DNA of 64,000 nt from contig JAJCZJ010000020.1 of the NCBI GenBank assembly GCA_029262455.1, positions 62,001 through 126,000 of the forward strand, read 5' to 3'. The DNA is from Deltaproteobacteria bacterium (GTDB lineage: Bacteria > Desulfobacterota > Binatia > HRBIN30 > CADEER01). The notes under the pieces were generated by a model that worked only from the letters and a program-made list of their open reading frames with translations, had not been told where the DNA came from and did not search any database. The stretch's first letter is position 1, and every line of letters begins with the position of its first letter. The position numbers and the translations under genes were made by a program. Of the stretch, positions 9,762 through 18,027 are shown in pieces.

Positions 9762-10451
9762 GTGCGCATTCTGTATAAGATGGCTGGCTGGTGCCTCGCG
9801 GGAGTCCTTCTGCTCGCGCGGTCGACCTGTACCCGGCACAACCACGGCGATTCGCGGGCGGCGCTTCGCGGCGATGGGCGCTGCTTCGTTTATGCGATTC
9901 TGCACGCGCATCAGATCGGAGCGATGTACGTCAGCGACGATCGCATCGGCGCGATGGTCTCGGCGTCGAAGGACGGCGATCTTCTAGCGCCGAGCCTGCT
10001 CGTGCGCGGTCTGGTGCCGGCGCGGGGATCGACCGGCAAGCGCAAGTCGACCGGCAAGCGCGACGGGGACAAGGGTGGCGGTGCGGCTCTTGGCGTACTG
10101 CTGGACCTGATGAACAAGGGGGTGCCGGTGTTGCTCGCAGTGGACGGCCCGCAGGGCCCACGTGGAGTCGTGCACATGGGCGCAGCAATCCTCGCGCATG
10201 AGACCGGCTCGCCCGTTATCCCGGCGGTCGCGGTGCCGACCAAACGCTGGATTCTTTCCGGGACCTGGGATCGATTCCAGATCCCGAAGCCGTTCAGTGC
10301 CGTGCATGTCTTCTACGGCGCGCCGATCGAGCCCGACGCCGACGGCGATCAGGAGCGCACATCGGCGGCCATTGCACGAGCCCTCGATGGGCTCGAGGCC
10401 GAGCATGACCCCGAGGAGTACGCGATCTGCCAGTCCCTAGCGGCCGGTTGA
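9762..10451 (+). CDS. DUF374-type lysophospholipid/lipid A-like acyltransferase
   Basis: A GTG at 9762 is preferred because GAGAGG lies just upstream and the following residues begin a hydrophobic N-terminal helix (MAGWCLAGVLLLARS); an in-frame ATG also exists at 9780. The 229-aa product shows the DUF374 signature: VSASKDGDLLAP, then VRGLVPARGST, then VDGPQGPRGVVHMGA, and LAHETGSPVIPAVAVP. DUF374 proteins are membrane-associated acyltransferase-like enzymes related to LpxL/PlsC and are presumed to act on lipid A or phospholipids. The usual HX4D-like histidine region is FVYAILHAHQIG, so it is somewhat divergent. A 15-base tandem duplication (about 10029-10060) makes the lysine-rich STGKRKSTGKRDGDKGGG loop, which is longer than usual. 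Confidence 0.75.
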   Translation: MRILYKMAGWCLAGVLLLARSTCTRHNHGDSRAALRGDGRCFVYAILHAHQIGAMYVSDDRIGAMVSASKDGDLLAPSLLVRGLVPARGSTGKRKSTGKRDGDKGGGAALGVLLDLMNKGVPVLLAVDGPQGPRGVVHMGAAILAHETGSPVIPAVAVPTKRWILSGTWDRFQIPKPFSAVHVFYGAPIEPDADGDQERTSAAIARALDGLEAEHDPEEYAICQSLAAG

Positions 10452-10452
10452 G

Positions 10453-10572
10453 AGGAACGAACTCTGGAAGAGCGATGGGACTGAGATGACCGTTCCGGAG
10501 CGCAACGGCATTGAGAACGAACTCAAGCTGCGCCCGCGCCTGGTCACGCTGATTTTGGCCGATCGTCCGTAA
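10453..10572 (+). pseudogene. Remnant of an ELWxxDGT-repeat gene
   Basis: In one frame this stretch reads RNELWKSDGTEMTVPERNGI and stops at TAA 10570. NELWKSDGTE is the repeat core of the 1341-aa protein at the window start (compare EIWKSDGTEIGT there). No start, no second repeat and no usable length remain. A fragment of the C-terminal domain of the same protein type lies in the same orientation at 11127-11500. The two may be ends of one decayed gene, separated by the AT-richer lipoprotein gene. Confidence 0.45.
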
Positions 10573-10649
10573 AAGCTAGAGAATTGACGGCTGGTTTTGT
10601 GCCATGTATCCTGCCTGCTGGCGAAACGTTAATCAAACAGGAGACAATG

Positions 10650-10811
10650 ATGAAAACTTTAAAGACAGCTATTCTTCTAGGGGCCCTGCTTGCAGTTAGT
10701 GCTTGCTCAAGCATGAGAGGAACTATTGGCAACGAAGAAGTTTGTATGAACGAGCACTTTCTTGGCGTTGTATCTATAAGTGAAATGGTATCTCCTTGCA
10801 ATAAAGATTAA
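10650..10811 (+). CDS. Small AT-rich lipoprotein (53 aa)
   Basis: Two ATGs occur in tandem (10647, 10650). AGGAG at 10639-10643 gives the better spacing to the second. The product, MKTLKTAILLGALLAVSAC followed by about 34 residues, is a typical lipoprotein precursor with lipobox VSAC. The mature part is short, with two Cys (EEVC, VSPCNKD). Its base composition and codon use (AAA, TTA, ATT, TCT-rich) are clearly more AT-rich than the surrounding genes, and it ends in an efficient-looking terminator. This suggests recent acquisition. Function unknown; it resembles small entericidin-like or other tiny lipoproteins only in general form. Confidence 0.75.
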   Translation: MKTLKTAILLGALLAVSACSSMRGTIGNEEVCMNEHFLGVVSISEMVSPCNKD

Positions 10812-10813
10812 AC

Positions 10814-10854
10814 AAAATTACAGCGGTGGCTTTTTTGGCCACCGCTGCAATTTT
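10814..10854 (+). terminator. Rho-independent terminator after the small lipoprotein gene
   Basis: A perfect 10-bp stem, CAGCGGTGGC (10821-10830) with GCCACCGCTG (10838-10847), encloses a T-rich 7-base loop. Flanking AAAATT and AATTTT extend the stem after one mismatch and provide a U-tract on the plus strand and an A/T tract on the other. It lies 9 bases after the lipoprotein stop and could work in both directions. Confidence 0.85.
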
Positions 10855-10930
10855 GGATCAGCTCATTCCGCAAGGCAGCTAGGCGGACGAGCGTCTCCGC
10901 GCGGCCCCCCTGGCCATTAAAAGCTCCGCT

Positions 10931-11504
10931 ATGCGTTCGAGCAGAGGTTCACCGGCGTTTCGTCGGTTTGGCGCATACTTCTCCCATCCGCGACCCCCAC
11001 GCGATCCCGATGGCCGCCCCCGCTTGTTTCACCAATCAACCTCGACACTTGTGCTGGTGACACCAAGTCACGCTCGCCCAAGCCCGCCTTCACAAGGATC
11101 GCCTTCACAAGGATCGCCTTCGAGCATTGCCTCGCGCAGCGATTTCAACATTGGGTGGCCGACCGGTGCAAGTACGAAGGATCGGATCGTGTGGCGATGG
11201 CTCGCAGGACCGGCACTCACTCAGGCCAACTTTGGTGACCCGGTCTCCGGTGGAACCGGCTACAATTTCTGCCTCTACGATCCGTCCGCCATCGTCACCG
11301 CACTGCACGTTCCGGGAGCTGGTATTTGTTCCGGCCAACCTTGTTGGAAAGGAATTTCCAACAAGGGCTATAGCTACAAGGACAAGAACACTTCCAACGA
11401 CGGCGTTTTTACTCTCGAAATGCGGGGACTTGCCGCCGGCAAATCAAAAATCATCTTCAAGGCAAAAGGCGACAACATCCCTGTCCCGCGGGCGGAAACT
11501 CGAC
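10931..11504 (+). pseudogene. Truncated copy of the ELWxxDGT protein C-terminal domain
   Basis: An open frame from ATG 10931 contains, from about 11155, KDRIVWRWLAGPALTQANFG, then GYNFCLYD, WKGISNKGYSYKDKNT and KSKIIFKAKGDNIPVP. These align piece by piece with the last domain of the protein at 291-4316 (RDRLAWKWTRGP, YVLCVYQGAG, KIKTRAKGPNLPELD). The final strands of the domain are missing: after about 11500 the sequence belongs to the antisense Spy-like gene. The first ~65 codons are low-complexity and include a 15-base tandem duplication (11087-11120). No signal peptide or upstream repeats are joined to it, so I call it a gene fragment, not a working protein. Confidence 0.6.
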
Positions 11505-12004
11505 CTACCGACTGCCGCCCTCCCCATCCTTGCGAAAGAGCTTCTTATTCTGCGTACCCTTGGACTCAAGCGCCGCCCAAAGCTCGCGCTGCTTCTCGTC
11601 GAGCGAGAGGTAGAATTCTCGGGCCACGACCGCATCGGCGACTAGGTTCGATCGAATCAGGCCGACAACTCGTCCGCGAGACGCGCAAGTTCCTTCGGGT
11701 CGTAGTCGTCCGAGTTCACCAGCCGGTTGATCTCGTGACGTACGAGCCGCTCCTTTTCTCTCGCCTCAGAGCGAAAGTTCTTGATCGCTTCGAGTTTCAC
11801 GACCTGCTGCTCACTCAGGGAGAACCTTGCGAAAAAAGCCGGTCCGTAGCGCTTGGCAAAAAGCGCCGCTGGCGGCGCCACGAGAGTCAAGCCGATGCAG
11901 CAGGCGACGATTTGCGTTGCGAGTCCCGAGCACCGCCTTGCCAAACGGATGCCGGTCCACACAGGCGGCGGCCGGAAGCGCGACCGCCGGCTGCGTTGAA
12001 TCAT
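11505..12004 (-). pseudogene. Spy/CpxP-like periplasmic protein gene with a frameshift
   Basis: The first part (ATG 12004) encodes an N-terminal membrane/signal segment (IVACCIGLTLVAPPAALF) and then FSLSEQQVVKLEAIKNFRSE and DDYDPKELARLADELSA, the helical LSxxQ pattern of Spy/CpxP/ZraP-type heavy-metal or envelope-stress proteins. It stops at 11657. One base out of frame the sequence continues as LIRSNLVADAVVAREFYLSL, then DEKQRELWAALESKGTQ, ending at TAG 11505. That is the expected second half, including the second LSLDEKQ motif. Adding one base near 11665-11668 restores a continuous product of about 166 aa. So this is either a one-base deletion pseudogene or a sequencing/assembly error. The 3' end abuts the truncated ELW-type fragment. 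Confidence 0.75.
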
Positions 12005-12144
12005 GCCCGCCTCGAGATTCTGCGGAAGCCGATCAGCGAGAGGAAGGCGCTAGCGCAATCGGCAGAGCCACGCGATTCGGTTCGCCGACGCCTATGTAGA
12101 CGGCGCCTTGAACGGGACAGCGTCTGATCCGGCCGCGCCTCTTG

Positions 12145-12957
12145 ATGAACGAGCGCCGGATTGCGATGGATACGCCCATGGATGAGACGACTCAGGCCGA
12201 CCGTGGCGCGGACGTCGCGGCCCCCCGCATCGCGCCGCACAAGCCGCTCGACAATTACTACCAAAGCGAAGAGAACCGTCACAAATACGTGGTCGACCTC
12301 TTCAATCAGTCGGCGCCCCACTACAACACGATTGAGAAATGCTTCGGCAACATCGGCTTGTGGTACCGGGGCTTCTCGCTGCGCCGCGCCGGTCTGGCGC
12401 CGGGAATGCGCGTACTCGACGTAGCGATGGGTACGGGAGCAGTCGCTTGCAACGCGGTTCGACTCGTTGGTCCGGAAGGCAGAGTGTTCGGCATCGATCC
12501 GAGCGTCGGGATGATTCGCGAGGCGCAAAAAGTGTTCAAAGGGCCGGTCACGCGCGGTGTCGCCGGTCACCTCCCGTTTCGTGATGATCGCTTCGACTAC
12601 CTGACCATGGGAATTGCGCTGCGTCATGTTGCCGACCTCGGCGAAGCGTTCGGCGAGTACTACCGCGTACTCAAGCCAGGCGGCACAGTCTGGATTCTCG
12701 AGGCGCACGTGCCGCCGTCGGGTATCGGTCATTGGTTCACGAAGATGATGTGGGGGAAGGTCATCCCTGGGATCACCTTCCTCGCCACGCGCAGCGAGCC
12801 GGCGAAGCTCTTGATGGACTATTACTGGGACACCATCGACCAGGCGGCGTCGCGCGAGACGGTCACGGAAACGCTGAAGGCGGTCGGCTTCGAGGAGCCG
12901 ACGTACCGCATGGCGCACCCCGTGTGCGAGTTCGTGGCCCAAAAGCCGCTGCGATAG
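12145..12957 (+). CDS. UbiE/COQ5-like class I methyltransferase
   Basis: A 270-aa SAM-dependent methyltransferase. Motif I is VLDVAMGTGAVA (about residue 96), the acidic end of strand 2 is GIDPSVGM, and the UbiE/MenG features HVADLGEAFGEYYRVLKPGG and Y-rich N-terminus (YYQSEENRHKYVVDLFNQSA) are present. UbiE/MenG enzymes C-methylate ubiquinone or menaquinone precursors; many paralogues act on other small molecules. I cannot tell the substrate here. ATG 12145 is used; a TTG at 12142 and ATGs at 12169 and 12178 are alternatives. A SagB-type oxidoreductase gene follows 59 bases downstream on the same strand and may be co-transcribed. Confidence 0.85.
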   Translation: MNERRIAMDTPMDETTQADRGADVAAPRIAPHKPLDNYYQSEENRHKYVVDLFNQSAPHYNTIEKCFGNIGLWYRGFSLRRAGLAPGMRVLDVAMGTGAVACNAVRLVGPEGRVFGIDPSVGMIREAQKVFKGPVTRGVAGHLPFRDDRFDYLTMGIALRHVADLGEAFGEYYRVLKPGGTVWILEAHVPPSGIGHWFTKMMWGKVIPGITFLATRSEPAKLLMDYYWDTIDQAASRETVTETLKAVGFEEPTYRMAHPVCEFVAQKPLR

Positions 12958-13016
12958 CAGGCGACCCAGCCGGACTGCCGTTCGCCTAGCAGCGGCACAC
13001 CTGCGTAAGGTGGCAC

Positions 13017-14555
13017 ATGCCCACCGGCGCCACGCACCAACTACCACCAATGGATGCGCTAGAGTACCACCAGCGCACTAAGCACTCCCTCTACAGTATT
13101 CAGACAGATCCGCACTATCTTGATTGGGAGAATCAACCACTCCCCTTCAAAGTGTATTCCACTCTCGAAGGGATCCCGCTGCCGCGAGAACTCAATCGCG
13201 GTGCGAGCGCCTCGGGCGCACTCGACGTCCAAGATCTCGCCCGGCTCCTCTACTACACTGCAGGAATCACAAAGACGAAGGTCTTCCCCAACGGAGCCGA
13301 GCACCACTTTCGCGCCGCCGCCTGCACCGGCGCTCTTTACCACATCGACATCTACGTCGCCTGCACGAATCTCCCCAGCCTCGAGGCAGGCCTCTATCAC
13401 TTCGGACCTCACGACTTCGCGCTGCGCCGCCTGCGGCGCGGTGACTGGCGCGGCGTGATCGCCGCTGCGACCGGGGCAGAGCCATCGATCGCCGACGCAC
13501 CGATCACCCTGCTGTTCACCTCTACCTTCTGGCGCAACTCCTGGAAGTATCAATCCCGCGCCTACCGCCACTGCTACTGGGACAGCGGCACCATGCTCGC
13601 CAATCTCCTCGGCGTCGCGGCGGCCGACGACATCGCCGCACGCCTCGTCGTGGGATTCGCCGACAACCCCATCAACGAGTTGCTGGACGTCGACACTGAA
13701 AAGGAGGTCTCTCTGGCTTGCGTCGCACTGGGGCGCGGGCACCAGACTCCGGACACCACCTCACCTGCTCCGCCGATCACGCCGCTCGGGCTCGAGACCA
13801 CGCCACTATCCGGGGAGGAGCTCGACTATTCGGCGATTCGCGCGGCGCATGCGGGTTCCAGCCTGGCGTCAGCCGAAGCGGCACGCCTTTGGCGCGAGAG
13901 CTCGTTCCGCCGCCACCTTCCGCCAGTCATCGGCTCGCTCCACCGGCTCGGCGAGGAACCAAGTGAGAGGTTGCCGATCGAGAAAACGATCGTGCGTCGC
14001 GGCTCAGCGCGGTCCTTCGTCCGCAAGTTGATCTCGCAAAGTACGGTGTCGGCGATCGCGCGCGCCGCATTCACCGACATCGACGCCGACTTCCGCAGCG
14101 CGGAGGGCGACCAGCCCACTGCCTCGCCGACGCTCAACGATCTGTATCTGATCTGCAACGCAGTCGACGGCCTCGCGTCGGGCACCTACGTCTACAGACC
14201 CGACGAGGACGCGCTGGAGTTGCTGCGCAGCGGTGACTGCCGGGGCGACGCCGGCCACCTCGACCTGGGGCAGTCTCTGGCAGCCGACGCGAGTCTCAAC
14301 TGCTACCTGATGAGCGACCTCGATCAGGTGTGCGATCGCATGGGCAGCCGCGGTTACCGAGCCGCCGCCATCGAAGCTGCCATCATGGGCGGCAGGATCT
14401 ACCTCGCCGCGTACAGTTGCGGGCTCGCCGCCACGGGCTTGACTTTCTTCGACGACGACGTCACCCACTTCTTCTCACCACACGCCGCCGGCAAGGGCGT
14501 CATGTTCCTGACCGCCGTCGGCAAGTCGGGGAAAAATACACCTTCCGTCGGGTAA
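13017..14555 (+). CDS. SagB/ThcOx-type nitroreductase-fold oxidoreductase (tandem)
   Basis: The 512-aa protein begins with YHQRTKHSLYSI, the typical N-terminus of SagB/ThcOx family dehydrogenases. It contains two nitroreductase-like halves, about residues 50-235 and 310-505. In the first, ALDVQDLARLLYYTAGITKT, Y-H-I-D-I-Y-V and YRHCYWDSGTMLANLLGVA are seen; in the second, RRGSARSF, LNDLYLICNAVDGLASGTYVY and AAIEAAIMGGRIYLAA. The family comprises FMN enzymes such as azoline oxidases of RiPP pathways, but standalone tandem copies are common and of unknown role. No RiPP precursor or cyclodehydratase gene is nearby, so a thiazole-oxidase role is not supported. Confidence 0.85.
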   Translation: MPTGATHQLPPMDALEYHQRTKHSLYSIQTDPHYLDWENQPLPFKVYSTLEGIPLPRELNRGASASGALDVQDLARLLYYTAGITKTKVFPNGAEHHFRAAACTGALYHIDIYVACTNLPSLEAGLYHFGPHDFALRRLRRGDWRGVIAAATGAEPSIADAPITLLFTSTFWRNSWKYQSRAYRHCYWDSGTMLANLLGVAAADDIAARLVVGFADNPINELLDVDTEKEVSLACVALGRGHQTPDTTSPAPPITPLGLETTPLSGEELDYSAIRAAHAGSSLASAEAARLWRESSFRRHLPPVIGSLHRLGEEPSERLPIEKTIVRRGSARSFVRKLISQSTVSAIARAAFTDIDADFRSAEGDQPTASPTLNDLYLICNAVDGLASGTYVYRPDEDALELLRSGDCRGDAGHLDLGQSLAADASLNCYLMSDLDQVCDRMGSRGYRAAAIEAAIMGGRIYLAAYSCGLAATGLTFFDDDVTHFFSPHAAGKGVMFLTAVGKSGKNTPSVG

Positions 14556-14621
14556 CCATCCAAGAATCGACGCGAATCAAACAGAGATCGGTACCTGTCC
14601 TCGGTGCCTAGCCAAGAACTT

Positions 14622-17600
14622 TCACCGCACAAGCGCACGGGAGGGACGGACGCCGTATATAGGAGTCTTGTGCCCGAGCTCGTAGGCGCCTAGATCGGGC
14701 GGCCCGACAGGCAGTTTCTCGAGGTAGTAGCGGTTCTCCCGGAAGTTGGGATCACCTGCGTCAATGGGACAAGTGCAGATCCACTCCGGACTCGTCGCAA
14801 CGATCATTTCGCTCTTGGCGCACAGGTAACCGCCGCCACGAGCCTGGAGACACTTCCCCGCGATACCCCTTTTGCAGTCCAACGTAAGTCGGCGCGAAGA
14901 GAAAGCATCGTCGACATAAAGATCGAGGTCCTCCTCGCCATGGAGGATCTCGAAAATATCGTTTCGCTTCAACGCGCAGAAATGTTCTTCAATGGTTCTA
15001 CACTCGCCGCCTTCCTCAACGCACGGAGCACAGTTCATTGGGTCCTCCCAACCATTGTGGTTTGCGGGCGTTTCGCCCGGACACTGGCATTTCTCACCCG
15101 TTGGGCAGCACGCTTTTCCGTCTGATTCAGTTGGACCTCCGACACACCCGCGCATGAAGTCCTGGAAGCTGTGCTGTCCCTTAGTTGGCGCTAGAGACAA
15201 CATGTGATCGCTTGGTTGCAACCAGCGAATCGTCGCGTCTCCAGAAGTCACAATCTGCGGCCAGTCGGCGTACTTCCCGGGTAGCTCGTCCCAGTCAAAA
15301 CCATCGTAGTCGACGTCCGTCTTCCAGTTCGCTCTCGATTGCCCGCTCATCCGGCCCGTATGGCCTTTGAACTGATCACCAAAGCCTTGCCAGATCCCCC
15401 CTGGCGCTATGTACTTTGTGTTCTTGCAATCGGGGTCTCCGGGGCAGTCTGGCTGAAAAATAAAGATCCAAAGATTGTTTCTCGAGACCGATTTCAGCAA
15501 CAAGTCTGCACCGGATTGGCCGTAGCGGCTCTTGTTGGTGACAAACGTGTTGTTCACGATCACGTTGCGATCAAAGACATTTGCTTTGAGCGGTTCGCCC
15601 TGCGATGGGCCAGAGGTGATCACTTCATTGCGAACAAGATACCAAGGAGCGCCAAACTGCGGCTGGAAGCTGACAAACGAGTGCTTAAAGTGGATCGCAC
15701 GATTGCGCCAGATCCGGATGTTGCCATAGGCCCCGTCGCCTTGAACAACATCGTCGCGGAAGTCGCGTATGTCGTTGCCGTAGAGATCAAGGTTTGTGGA
15801 GCTAGGAAGGTATACTGCGTCCTTCGCCATTTCCGACGAATACTTACACGTGTCCGGACAGTCCTGCTCGGAGCGAGCCGTCGGGTCACAGTCGCATCGA
15901 CTTCCGAAGATCCGGTTGTAGGCAATATCGGAATCTGCCAGGAAGCTCAGGCTCACGAGCTCGGTACCATGCGGCGAACCGATCTGGTTGTCGGCGACAT
16001 ACCAGTGCCTGTGCATGTTCTGCCGTTGGTTGGGCATTGCTGTACCGCCAACCGTACCCCACGCGATGGGCTCAAGCTCCGCGATCGGCACGATGGTAGC
16101 TGGCGGTTCGGCGTTGCCGAACGAACCGGGGCAGCTGCATTTCGGGTAATCGCCAGTGCCGACGGCCACTTTGAAGTTGCGAAAGGTGTTGTTCGTAATC
16201 ACGATACCACGCGTGCCCACTACGGTAGGCACCGCGGTCTCTGGACCACATCGTTCGGCGCAGCTTCGGGCATCTTGGCCCAATGCGCCCACGATCGCCT
16301 CACAGTTGACTGCTCCCACCTGCGAGCAGGTAGCTGTCGGCTCCAGGGAAAGTCCCTCAAACCATAGGTGATCGGCCCTCAACACAAGTGGTCCACGCAG
16401 CCTCACGAGTCCATCCGCACTTCCTTTCCACGCGATGTATTTCGTCGTCGTACGCCAAATCATCGTTAATCCATCCCATGTAGACGGCGTTTGAGCCCGA
16501 GTCGTACTACCGGACTTCTTGAAGACATGGCCGTCATATTCGCCTGGGTGGACTAGAAACGTATCGCCGGGTTGTGCACAGAGTTCGGCGCACGCGAATC
16601 CTGGGAACGGTCTCTCCTCTGATCCGTCGCAAATCGGCGCCGGGCGTGGTCGTCCGACTGAGCCCACTACGGTCGAGGGCGATTTGGCAAGAGGCGATGT
16701 GTTGCGGGCACGACCACACGAGTCGACGATGCTCGCTCCCCGGTCTGCGAAATGGCGGGTGCCGTCCGGCGAGAGGCACGACAAGCCACGGACCTCTGGT
16801 GGAGCAGCCGATACCGGTGGAATGTAGCGACATCCGGAAGATCCATCGTCCGTGTGAAGGGGAGCTCCCGATGACGGGAGTGTCGGCTCTGGCCTGGTGG
16901 TCACATAGAGGTTCGGTTCACTGGATTTTGGCTTAGCGAATTCCGTGTCGCCCAGGTCGACCACAATCTTGTAATCGTATGTCGTATCGGGCGCGAGAAA
17001 CATTAAACTCCCGGCGAAACCGTTGAATCTACGGTAAGCGTACGTCACGGTCTCGTCGTCAACCGCCGATGGCGTCGTTTCGGAGCAGCACTGAATCCCA
17101 TTCTTCGCGTAGGCCAGATCAAAGCAAGCACCCTGATCGGCGTTGAACCTCTGCTGATCCGTTAGGTGAGCGAGGGAGGTGCATTCTGCCGGGGCTGCTT
17201 CCAGGGAATCGGAACCGCAGCATGAAAGCGGACCGCACCCCATGAGAGGCGTGCAGTGTCCTTCGGCTTGTTGCTCATCCGTACACTCCAAGCAGTCGTC
17301 GGAGTCGTCTGAGTCGTCGGAGTCGTCGCAAACAGTGTTCGGATCGTTGTTCCCGCCAAGGCAGTAGTCGTTTTCGCTGCAGCAGCGCGGATCACAACAT
17401 CTGTCGTTCCATCCGCGGTAATCGATCCTAAGAAGCTGCGCGGTTTGGCAGTCCTTGGTCCCAGCAACACAATAGACGACCATTGCCGTCGCTTCGTGCC
17501 CCGGGTCGCCGGAGGTGTTCATCGGCCACTCGATGCCAACCGAGTAAATATTGGGCTCGACCACGAGCTTGCCCATCACGGTGATTGTTCCCGGTATATC

Positions 17601-17708
17601 TTCTATCGGCGGAATGTTTCCCTGACCGGACTTATCAAAGGCCTCGATACTGCATCCCTGAGACACTAGGGCACACAGGAGGGTGCTCACCAGCAGAAGT
17701 TTCAGCAT
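14622..17708 (-). CDS. Large parallel beta-helix lipoprotein (1028 aa)
   Basis: ATG 17708 has AAGGAG eight bases upstream and opens a lipoprotein signal (MLKLLLVSTLLCALVSQGC); the frame also stays open upstream to 17774, without support. After a beta-sandwich-like region (about residues 30-260) containing Cys-rich segments and a short Asp/Ser run (DDSDDSDDSDD, made by a 9-base tandem repeat at 17297-17329), a right-handed parallel beta-helix follows (about 370-800). It has repeated N-containing turns such as VITNNTFRNF, YNRIFG, LYGNDIRDF, IRIWRNRAI and VIVNNTFVTN, as in pectate lyase or chondroitinase B folds. The C-terminal quarter is Cys-rich. A surface polysaccharide-binding or -degrading role is possible; no catalytic residues were assigned. 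Confidence 0.8.
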   Translation of the reverse strand: MLKLLLVSTLLCALVSQGCSIEAFDKSGQGNIPPIEDIPGTITVMGKLVVEPNIYSVGIEWPMNTSGDPGHEATAMVVYCVAGTKDCQTAQLLRIDYRGWNDRCCDPRCCSENDYCLGGNNDPNTVCDDSDDSDDSDDCLECTDEQQAEGHCTPLMGCGPLSCCGSDSLEAAPAECTSLAHLTDQQRFNADQGACFDLAYAKNGIQCCSETTPSAVDDETVTYAYRRFNGFAGSLMFLAPDTTYDYKIVVDLGDTEFAKPKSSEPNLYVTTRPEPTLPSSGAPLHTDDGSSGCRYIPPVSAAPPEVRGLSCLSPDGTRHFADRGASIVDSCGRARNTSPLAKSPSTVVGSVGRPRPAPICDGSEERPFPGFACAELCAQPGDTFLVHPGEYDGHVFKKSGSTTRAQTPSTWDGLTMIWRTTTKYIAWKGSADGLVRLRGPLVLRADHLWFEGLSLEPTATCSQVGAVNCEAIVGALGQDARSCAERCGPETAVPTVVGTRGIVITNNTFRNFKVAVGTGDYPKCSCPGSFGNAEPPATIVPIAELEPIAWGTVGGTAMPNQRQNMHRHWYVADNQIGSPHGTELVSLSFLADSDIAYNRIFGSRCDCDPTARSEQDCPDTCKYSSEMAKDAVYLPSSTNLDLYGNDIRDFRDDVVQGDGAYGNIRIWRNRAIHFKHSFVSFQPQFGAPWYLVRNEVITSGPSQGEPLKANVFDRNVIVNNTFVTNKSRYGQSGADLLLKSVSRNNLWIFIFQPDCPGDPDCKNTKYIAPGGIWQGFGDQFKGHTGRMSGQSRANWKTDVDYDGFDWDELPGKYADWPQIVTSGDATIRWLQPSDHMLSLAPTKGQHSFQDFMRGCVGGPTESDGKACCPTGEKCQCPGETPANHNGWEDPMNCAPCVEEGGECRTIEEHFCALKRNDIFEILHGEEDLDLYVDDAFSSRRLTLDCKRGIAGKCLQARGGGYLCAKSEMIVATSPEWICTCPIDAGDPNFRENRYYLEKLPVGPPDLGAYELGHKTPIYGVRPSRALVR

Positions 17709-17863
17709 TCCACTTTCTCCTTGCGAACCTTCGTTACGCGGAACAGATGAGGAATGACGAACAGTGACGACCAAACCACCTCCCCTGACTCGCGGTCAAT
17801 CAGGGAAAACCCTTAGCTCAGGCCCCGAATCGACAGGAGGTCGCGTATCGGGGGTAAGCAATG

Positions 17864-17947
17864 TGGCACGGGAGTTCGCTGGCACGGTCGCTGGCACGCG
17901 CGGGCGCGGGACGTCGCTGGCACGGGACGTTGCTAGTCTGTTAGTTC
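17864..17947. repeat. REP-like intergenic repeat (GGCACGGGACGTTGCTAG type)
   Basis: This intergenic stretch contains four spaced copies of a GGCACG core, each preceded by CGCT or similar, ending in CACGGGACGTTGCTAGTCTG. A closely related sequence, CACGGGGCGTTGCTAGTTTG, occurs at 35338-35357 after another gene. Such short dispersed arrays resemble REP-type elements mobilised by RAYT transposases; no transposase is present here. Confidence 0.5.
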
Positions 17948-18027
17948 CTCTGGCAAGAGCACAGGCGTATTCCGCCTTGATTCCAAGACCTGGCGGAGGA
18001 CTGAGCACGGCCCCTGACTTTCGTGGC

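Noticed and set aside
11505..12127. The second half of the 398-codon plus-strand frame starting at 10931
   Set aside because: From 11505 on, the real coding signal is the antisense Spy/CpxP-like gene; the plus-strand product there is Arg-rich and without pattern.
13017..14555. RiPP azoline oxidase role for the SagB-like gene
   Set aside because: No precursor peptide, cyclodehydratase (YcaO) or transporter gene was found nearby; the adjacent methyltransferase alone is not enough.
15339..16367. A 342-codon plus-strand frame
   Set aside because: It is antisense to the beta-helix lipoprotein, which has a clear ribosome-binding site, lipobox and repeat pattern.
17297..17329. Short tandem repeat considered as CRISPR-like
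   Set aside because: It is a 9-base in-frame repeat coding for DDS units; there are no spacers.
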